DNA from: Solea solea | Taxonomy: Eukaryota > Chordata > Actinopteri > Pleuronectiformes > Soleidae | Direction of reading: 5' to 3' | Length of the DNA stretch: 64,000 nt | Assembly (NCBI RefSeq): GCF_958295425.1 | Contig: NC_081142.1 | Coordinates: 27,236,822 to 27,300,821 of the forward strand | Part shown: positions 55,785 to 64,000 of the stretch, in pieces | Layout: each line of letters begins with the position of its first letter | Position numbering within the stretch: position 1 is the stretch's first letter | Notes under the pieces: generated by a model | Seen by the model: the letters and a program-made list of their open reading frames with translations, nothing else | What the model was told of the DNA's origin: nothing | Databases searched by the model: none | Translations under genes and position numbers: made by a program

Positions 55785-57159
55785 AGATTCCTTCTGGCTT
55801 ACACACACAAATAATTGAGATTTTCTCTCACAAGGACACGCAGAGCCTGAAGCCAGTGTTAATTGCACCAGCTATCATTACACGGAAAATCAACAATTTT
55901 AAAAATACACCGAACACCTTTCATCTTCACCCTCCTCTAATCGCACCAGTAAGAGCCGTCTGGAAGCGAGCTTGATGTAGTCAAACTATCTAAACAGCGC
56001 CAGCGGGTGCTTCACAATCAGCACCACTGATGCAGATACCTTTGGACATGGCGGCGGCGCTGCAGTGCCGCCTCACACACTGCTGCCATCCTCTCACCAT
56101 CTCGTCTCCAGTGGGGAATCAGATGTGACCCCTGTGCCATGTTAGCGCTGTTTCGCCCATGGTGAACAGCAGACAAATGAACCAGAATCACACACAGCGA
56201 CACAAACCCCCAGCCCACCCCCCACCCAATGTGCTGGTCTCTACTCGCTTCTGAAAAGCCAGTTTGGAGATGGGTGCTGAACCCAAACTGTTAACTTGTC
56301 TCTGTCTTTGTGGAGCGGCGAGGATGCACCACGTGTCTCCCTCCTTCCCATCTCAAACGCTGCCCTCAGCCCTTGGGGAAATGATATAATGAGGATATCT
56401 ATGCCTACACTCTGCCTCATTTCAATTGTAAACGCCGCACACCCTGCACTTTGGACCAGTGATGGTTACATTATGGGCCGCACTCAGAATATGACAGTCC
56501 ATCATGTCCCTGCTACGTGCCACTTCACTTCACGCTGCTGTCTCCTGCGGTTTATTTCTCATAAGCACTCTTTCTGGCATGTGCTGCCTTGGAATTACAT
56601 TGATGGCTGAGTGTGGGCATGCTTCATGAGTCATGATTGCTAATAATTAGCTAACATTAACAAAGGCTTCAATAAGCAAAGAGGTGACACGGAAAATGTT
56701 GCTCAAACTGGCTAAGTTTTAAGCATTAACTTACTTGGTTGACCTGGCCAATATTAGTCATTTTGCTGATTATCATATCTGCATTTTATTGTAACAAACA
56801 GTGACATTATGAAGTAATTATAAAGTGTGCTACTGTGGCTGTGCTCTGTCTCTTCCTTCTTAAGCCGTAGCTTCAACTGACAACAGCTGACAACAACTTT
56901 GAGTCACTTATCACTAATTAGCATCCCTAACCAAACATGGCTGACAAGGCTGTGCTGATATTTCTCGCCCTTAACTCATAGAGACGGGCCAGTTCCAGAA
57001 TTTATGCAACATTCATTTATTCCTTTTTTAATTTAAATTTCATGTACAAAAATGAAGTATTTAGTATCGATTAAAAAATAAATGTTATCAATACTTTATC
57101 TGCTAATTATGCTCTATCTATTATATAATATATCTATCTAATGTAAAATTGTGGTTGAC

Positions 57160-57345
57160 TGTGGGTTAGTGGTAGAGCGAGTCGTCTTTCAACTAGAAGG
57201 TTGGGATTTGATTCCTGAGGCCTGAGCCGTTAGTATATGAATGGGTACGAAAATGTACTGCAATGGGTGAATGGCAAAACTGTAGTGTAGAGCAGCTTTC
57301 AGTGTGAGAAAAGCACTCTATAATGTAAATACAGACCATTTACCA
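57160..57345 (+). mobile_element. tRNA-derived SINE, best-preserved copy
   Basis: Head GTGGGTTAGTGGTAGAGCGA (A box), GGGATTTGATTCC at 57203-57215 (B box), body, and tail GTAAATACAGACCATTTACC. It shares the tail with 31237-31305 and 37593-37780. Pol III boxes are recognisable but mutated. Confidence 0.75.
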
Positions 57346-57947
57346 TACATTTAAACACATATTTGAAAACTTTCTTATTTTTATTTCAATAAGAAATAAA
57401 AAAATAAAAAAATCCATCATCGCCCTGGTATTGATATCGTTCCCTCAGAAACGAACATAAGAACGATTTAAGAAATGATAACACAGAAGTAATTTTAGTT
57501 TTGACCATATTTGGACACTGCTCTGTGTATCTGTTCTAACTGAATAATTGAAGAGCACTGGTGAGGCTGAACACAGCAATTAGCTGAAACAAGGTTAGCA
57601 AGTGAGTGACATTCCGGGTTAAAGGTCAACTCACATTTGAGGCGAGCAACGGCGGCGGGGTCCCAATTTACACAAACACCAGCCCAACCTCTTAGCCTTA
57701 ATATTGACAAATGCATAACAGGAGTGTCAAGTGCTCAAGGGTGATCTACTTTTTTCCTGATGTGAGGCTCCCTGGAGTACGCTGCAGAAACATATTCTCT
57801 TCAAACAATCCCAATGACAGCCAAATAGCCTGCTTGTCGCTTGTAAAAAACCTTCTAATGATGTGTGTCGAGGGAGCGCCCTGCCTTCTTGTAGCAGACG
57901 ACTCCCCTGTGTATGAGTGAAAAGCATAGTGGGGGGAAATAATCATG

Positions 57948-57964
57948 CCCCCCCCCCCCCCCCC
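57948..57964 (+). repeat. poly-C run (17 C)
   Basis: Homopolymer, the reverse of a G-run, in a short GC-rich patch. Confidence 0.9.
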
Positions 57965-59269
57965 GCCCTAAAATCATTCCTCCTCATGAAAACCTGACGA
58001 CACGCGGGCATCTAAACACACGGTCACAGAATTGTGCGCGTTTCCTTCTTCCTGTTTTTATGATGTGCTAAGTCAACATTCATAACAATAACCGTCACGT
58101 TTCCTTTTACAGGCGGTGGCTGCTCGTATGTGCACGGATTCAAATATGTGCGGGTAAGTAAAAAAAAATCTAAATAAAAATTGGACATGATAGGTACATG
58201 AATATAAGCACAGAGGTTTCCCTGTTGCTGTTGCATCAACATATCGCTGAGCATATACATTTGCAAGTTCCTCCCTCCATGTGTCATATAATTAGAACAA
58301 AATGATGGGAGGTTGGATGTCTGCTGTCTGAGGCTTCATGTTCCCTCACGACATATCAGGAGGGAAAACGCAAAACCATATTAGTTTGCCTTCAAATACA
58401 ATTTATTGTTACATTTATTTCTGTCTCTTTCACCACCAAATGCTACCAGCGACTCGCTACCATCACATGTTATTTATTTAATGATCTCATGAATTGTTTT
58501 CTTTATTAAATATTTTGTCAGCATTATTGTGCCTTGTTTTGTATCTGTGCATGCTCCCCTAATGTTACTGTATGGTCTCTATGGTATCTTATCTTAACTT
58601 ATCTTATGTAGATTTGTATAGGTTTTGTTTAAATAATTTCACATTACACAATTGAGTTTACACTATATTCTTTATTCTATTGTGTTTGCACAATGAGACA
58701 GGACATAATATGAATTATTATTATTATATATATATATATATATATAGCATTTTTTGTGTAGTGTTTTTTTTGTATGAAAAATTGCAAAATTATCAAAAAA
58801 AGTGGCTGCATATTTATTTTTTGCTTATTAATTTATAAGGTCAGAGCTATTATAGTCACACCTTTCTTTTATTCCATCATTTCATTTGTTTCTTTATGAA
58901 TATAAAGATAAAGCAGGTGGACAGGAGAGAGAGCAGGGGAATGACACGCAGCATCTTTAATGCACCTGAGCTGAACCCAATTAGACAACGTGTAACTTAC
59001 CCTGATGGTTATTAAAGAGAATCAGTGGTAAACTTTGTAAAACAATCATTTACCATGAAATTCGTCCATTAATAAGATCATTAGAGAAGCAATGCAATAG
59101 TATCTTTATGTTGAGGGAGCATGGCTGGTTCATGGTCAGATCGCAGAGCCTCTATTAACTACATTTCTGTTTCATGTTCACTGAACACATGACATGGACG
59201 GTGGGCAACGGGAGAGAGAGAGAGAGAGAGAGCACGAGGCTCGGTGTCTTAATGCCAAGACAGTGGGAG

Positions 59270-59475
59270 TGCTAACGGGCCTTGATTAGTTCCGTTTATC
59301 TCTAATTAATTACCTTTACCTAATTAGATGCTCTGTTTCAGCTAGACATGGAGTCAAGTAGACTAGATTATTAGTGTGCTCATCGGGCCTTTATAAAGGA
59401 GCTGAAATTAATGTTACGTGCAAAAGAATCTGCTGCTTTAATTGCACAGGTGTTGCCTTATGGCAACACTTCATC
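59270..59475. promoter_or_regulatory. candidate homeodomain-rich enhancer with an X-box-like hairpin
   Basis: TCTAATTAATTA and CTAATTAGAT lie within about 35 bp (59300-59335), followed by TTATTAGTG and GAAATTAATG. GTGTTGCC-TTAT-GGCAACAC at 59450-59469 is a perfect 8-bp stem resembling an RFX site with one extra spacer base. Confidence 0.35.
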
Positions 59476-59629
59476 ATCCACCAGCTCCCCGAGATTATTA
59501 GCAGGGATTCATACAAAGGGACTATTCTGTGAACTGCAGCGTCGCAACAGCTCATTAGTTAGGCTTGTTATTGTATTATTTATTACATTTGGCCTTCCCC
59601 CATTGCCCATATTGATTCATAGACCCAAT

Positions 59630-59646
59630 CCCCCCCCCCCCCCCCC
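59630..59646 (+). repeat. poly-C run (17 C)
   Basis: Uninterrupted homopolymer. Confidence 0.9.
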
Positions 59647-60151
59647 TTCTCCTTGACTGTCTGTTATTTCATGGCCAGTTAGTGAGCCTAATTTCAAAGC
59701 CTTGTTTTCACACAACACCAGAAGCCATAAAGACGGAGACAAACCCTGTTTTTGTGTCTCTTTTATGAAAGAAAGACTAACACAACACATGTTTAACTTG
59801 CTTTTCTTGATAAATTATATATAAAAAAAATAAAAATAAAAAAAAACACGAAGACGTCAGAGGGGACAAATTAGTTTGACAATAACTAATGTAACATTGA
59901 TAGACTTAAGTGTGTTTTCTGGAGGATGTTGCAAGAGCACACACATTTGTGAATTAGGCTAACGGATGGAAAACTAGGTCTTTGGATTTCCCTCATTAAA
60001 AAGCCTCTGCACATAAACGTGCAATTTACTGTTGCTGTTATTTTTTAAAAAGTTAAAACAAATTGATAAATAAAACCAATGCCAACACTTTTTTTTGCCT
60101 TTTCTAATGTGAGCCTCAAGCTAGTAAGCTAAGCTAGCAAGAAATACTGTA

Positions 60152-60210
60152 AACAAAGTGACTCAAAAACATTTAGCTATGATAGCTAAATGTTTTTGAG
60201 TCACGTTGTT
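60152..60210. repeat. long inverted repeat: 22-bp perfect stem, 3-nt loop
   Basis: Arm 60158-60179 (GTGACTCAAAAACATT then TAGCTA) is the exact reverse complement of 60183-60204, with loop TGA. Past one mismatch the arms pair for five more bases. No transposon ends or duplications are seen. Confidence 0.95.
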
Positions 60211-60645
60211 AATATAACCTTTTAGAAATCAGCTTTGTGTAAACACAGTGATGTTGATACCACTCATGTTTGACTTATAGCTATAGGACTAGTCATCGTT
60301 GTTAGCTTAGCACCCTGAACTCATCATGTGTGTCAAAATAATGTATGTATGTACGTACGTATGTTCATTCACCATCTTTCTTCTCCTCCATTTGCACATT
60401 ATGGACCGAAAATGTTGTCACTTGTACATTTTCAGTTTTCCAGTTAGCATGCTAAGCTAACATTAAATTTGCCACAAAGACACCAGTGAATCAAACAGTG
60501 CATGTTTCAAAATATTAAAGTATTGCTCTAACTAGAAGATCCTACTACACTGCACCTTAGTGGAATAAGGGATGTTATTCACAATAATGAAACCTTTTTA
60601 ACCTCCAAAGCTTCACACAAACCTGTCTAAAAAACCCTGCATTAT

Positions 60646-60684
60646 TGTGAGGTGAGACTGGGTCTTAGCCAGTCTCACCTCACA
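60646..60684. repeat. inverted repeat: 16-bp perfect stem, 7-nt loop
   Basis: TGTGAGGTGAGACTGG at 60646-60661 pairs exactly with 60669-60684; loop GTCTTAG. It lies about 440 bp from the previous hairpin. Confidence 0.95.
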
Positions 60685-62889
60685 TGTAAAAATACAACAT
60701 TTGACTGACAACAACCCGAAGAATGATATCATACGCGTGTCAGGGTTTATCTTTAAAATGACAAGACAGTAGTTAAAGAAAACTGAAAATGCCTCAGACT
60801 TTAATATTGTACAGGGAATAGTAAAGGTAAAAAAAAAAAAAATAAGGTGTGTGACATACAGTATAGGTCCATGACAGCCACAAAGAAAATGCCTTTAATT
60901 GGCAGTGGCACTGGCTGAGGCTAAAAACAGAATTTTTTTCTTTTCTCCCTCTCTATCCTCGACCCGAGGATTTCTCCAGCTCCACCAGCTGTTTTCTTAC
61001 TTTACTCTCCTACCAATCTCTGGTTCCGGGGCGAAAAGCGAAGCTGACAGCTCGAGGAAAGTCTGATGTCCTGGCACTTATAGCTCTGGCAGAGGAGTGG
61101 ATAATGCAGTGAAGTGAAGGATGTGGAGAGAAAGAGGAGAAAGAGAGAGAGGGAGAGAGAGCCTGAGGGAAGCAGTCCACTGGACATGCATATGGTCCTC
61201 TCTTGGTTTAGCTTCTCCACCACGTCCTCCTTCACCACTTATTGCCCCTCGCAGCCCCATGTCTTATGGCACCTTTGCCAATAAGAATGGGCATGGCAGC
61301 AGTAACCAAGCATGCTCAAGGCCACTGACCTGGAAACGTGGCTCAACCTTGCAAGCCCACTCACTATGCTGGAATTATATGGCCGCGAGAGTCAGCAGAC
61401 ACCCCCCCCAACCCCCCCCTCCCTTTGCCTCCCGTTGTGGTGTACACTCAGCTTACTGGCAGTGTTATTATTGTCCTACAAATGCTCAGTCTAAATATGT
61501 GTGTGCATGACAAGACAGAGTAAAATGTCAATATCCTTTGACACAGTAGGTGTGTTTTCATGCACATTTTTGATTTGCTCCTGAATGGAAATAGAACATT
61601 TGGGAAAGGATCTTGACAAATTCGCATTTGCTCAGTTTTCACGCTCGTGGCAAGTGGGAAAGTTGCCACTTGGTAAATGCTGAAAGGAAATGTTTTCAAA
61701 AAAATTGGCAACGAGTCTTAGATTATTCATCTTGTGGAATTTTAGATTTACAACAGAGGAGTGGATTAACTATAAGGGTGAATCCTGTCTCATAAAAACA
61801 ACTATGTCTTTGTAAAATCTTGTTGATCTATCTCCTCTTTCTTATGGTAACACATTTTGCACACTGAAACATTTCATTACTGGCGAGTCGCTGCATTATC
61901 TTCATATACCTTCACACAAATGACTGTGTATAATACAGTCAATTATATTCTATATTATATTATTGTATAAGAGGTTATACACAGGTGTGTTTAAAGTACC
62001 TTTGCAGATATGCCGTATATATATTATTATTTGCCCTTATAAATACAGTTGTGTTAACTGTACCTTCTGTTATTCTAGATCACTGTGATTTAACTTAGCT
62101 ATTGTGTCATCTCAGCATCAAGTATGCTGCAAAAGTGGATTTTCAAGAATGTAAAATAAATCAAAATAATAATAAAATAATCAAATCTTTAAGAAAAATT
62201 TATCTTGTGTTAGATCTGTGTGTCAGTGATGTGTGTGTGTGTGTGTGCAAATATACACAATTAAATTATTTATTCAGCTTAATTAAGTAAAGGCCATTTT
62301 TAAGTAAAACAAAATCTTACAGTATATATTTTCTTGGCTTGTGATAGATAGAACTTTCTTAAATTGTGTCTGTTTCTCCTCATTTTAGAGGCACATCACA
62401 GTCTGAAAGGGAATGAAGATTTACAGGCCAGTTTTTTGCCCAACCCACTGGCAGAATCATTTTCTCAAAAAGAGAAAACATAAATCAATTTAATAATATT
62501 TAGCTTATTTCTAGCGGGGCTGTTTTTGCAGTGTATTATCATTGAGCTTCAAAAGTTCTGCGAGGCAAGAGTCTGTGTCTGTCTGGGTTTTCTTTTGTTT
62601 TTAAAGTGCTTGACTGCAGCATCGTCTTAACTTGGCTGTGATGGATATATTAAGACAAATTTCCGACTCCCTCCGTCTTTGCTTTATTTCATCACATCTG
62701 CACAATATCACACAGTGTGACAATTTCTTAACAAAGGCCCACTTCAAATTTAAAACAGCCCATCACTTCAGAAATGTCTCTCAGATGGATAGAGGGGAGT
62801 GAAATGGGCACGCCATGTTTGTTCAGCAGCTCGGAATGAGTGAAATTAACAAAGATGATGTGACACTATCTGTCATCAGCCATTACAAA

Positions 62890-63330
62890 TCAATGAGCTC
62901 TCCGCCCGCTCGGGCATATTCCCAGTGGTTTCACTTCCTTAAAAGTACAGCAGGTATTTTAATGCGCGATGAAAGGGGTGGTGGGGAGGGGCGCTTCATT
63001 GCCGAGCATGAAATGTGAGGGACATGTGACGAGCGGGATCCGACCTCCTTCATGTCTCAGAAGCCGCTTTACCGAGACAAGGGAACGGAGCGTCACTTTT
63101 GAGATGTAACGACAAGGCTTTAAAAGGAAGTATCTTAACTTGTGTCACATTTAGAAACAATTACAGCCCATTGATGTTTGATGGCGGCGCGGCTCATTTT
63201 CCACGTCGGACGTTTGAAGCACGCTGACACATTCGACTTAAGACAAAAGCCGGCGTTGCACTGATGGTGTAATGACAGACATTGCTTTAGCTTGTCGTAC
63301 ACCTGCGTCGTAATCAACTTACCTCGGCAT
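62890..63330. promoter_or_regulatory. candidate conserved non-coding element
   Basis: Unique CpG-bearing DNA with GCCCGCTCGGGC, TTTTAATGCGCGATG and GATGGCGGCGCGGCTCATTT; no repeats and no domain-bearing frame. Confidence 0.25.
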
Positions 63331-63639
63331 TAAACGGCTAACGGTGACCTAAATTTGCTCCATATCTCCCACTGATGTTACTCCTTTCATTCTATTATGA
63401 TACATATACATATGACAAGCACGGCACTCGTGTTCGTGTTTGTGCTTGAACTTAAAAGCAGTGAAAAGTTGGATGAAGGCCTTTCTGAAAGACAAAGGTC
63501 ACTGAGCCAAGAGCACGGAGAACATTCTTCTACTCCCCATCCCTTTTCTGTGGAAGTGTGGGTGGAGCGCCGGGGTGTCTCTCACACTCTCTCCCTGACA
63601 CACTCCCGCCGCACTGCTGTCCTCAGCATCTCCGTGGGG

Positions 63640-64000
63640 CGGTGACTAATTGCCCCCGTAAATCACTGTGCAGGCGGAGCGATCCTCCGTTTATTTTTCC
63701 TGACAGTAATTTAGTGCTTGCTCTTTTACACACTTGTCATCGCGTGTTTTTCCTCACATTAGAGGCTGGTGGAAAAAGGACGGTAATTAACGGTGCGACG
63801 CAAGCTCGCCGCGGCTCTTTCATCATGGTGTGATAATTGTGCTCCTTGTCTGTCACAGTAACCTCTCAGTTTCCCCTGGAACTTCCTGGGTGCTATTTGT
63901 CAAGCCGGAGAAATAAGGAAGGATTCTCGGGGCCGGGCTGCGGCGCGGCTCGCCTCGCTGCCGGTTTTCCTATTTGTATCGAGGCTGGGTCATTTATATT
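63640..64000. promoter_or_regulatory. candidate conserved non-coding element, continues past the window
   Basis: GTGACTAATTGCCCCCGTAA, CCTGACAGTAATTTAG (MEIS-type TGACAG next to a TAAT core), GGTAATTAACGG and CGCCGCGGC; unique and CpG-rich up to the edge. Confidence 0.3.

Larger units (their letters stand above)
55293..64000. other. gene desert to the window end
   Basis: No coding region is supported. TA, GA and GT microsatellites occur at 58725-58746, 59211-59232 and 62230-62247. 58580-58610 has TATCTTATCTTAACTTATCT, like a LINE tail. Listed hairpins and candidate elements lie within; the rest shows nothing specific. Confidence 0.6.

Noticed and set aside
57160..57235. tRNA gene
   Set aside because: A and B boxes are present but no cloverleaf is evident, and the shared SINE body and tail follow.

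Overview
The window is vertebrate, almost certainly teleost, nuclear DNA. Signs are a GT-AG-spliced homeobox gene with short introns, dense microsatellites, decayed teleost-type SINE and LINE tails, and no operon-like coding anywhere. Only one protein-coding gene can be supported: barhl2 (BarH-like homeobox 2), complete in three coding exons on the minus strand (15403 down to 11713). Joining the exons in phase gives a 412-residue protein with two FIL/eh1-like repressor motifs, a full BarH homeodomain with Tyr at homeodomain position 49, and the conserved C-terminal BarH block.

Layout. 1-11,469: non-coding DNA downstream of barhl2. 11,470-16,050: the barhl2 transcription unit and a CpG-rich promoter zone with a palindromic CRE and CCAAT boxes on both strands. 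16,050-18,050: a GC-rich upstream flank holding a plausible plus-strand intron, which could belong to a divergent non-coding transcript. 18,050-26,600: AT-rich desert with decayed repeats. 26,675-28,142: a 38-bp minisatellite with higher-order structure. 28,143-64,000: a further desert in which unique, moderately GC-rich blocks (candidate enhancers) alternate with microsatellites, SINE and LINE fragments, one nearly intact hAT-type MITE, and a diverged 0.4-kb segmental duplication.

A single developmental transcription factor in at least 60 kb of gene-free sequence fits a genomic regulatory block. I infer that much of the unique non-coding DNA regulates barhl2, but single-sequence inspection cannot prove conservation. 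I did not find a clearly new biological system. The most unusual items are several long perfect palindromes and hairpins (6009-6032, 1714-1760, 60152-60210, 60646-60684), a palindromic pair of octamer sites (32611-32646), a uORF that stops one base before the barhl2 start, and the nested minisatellite.
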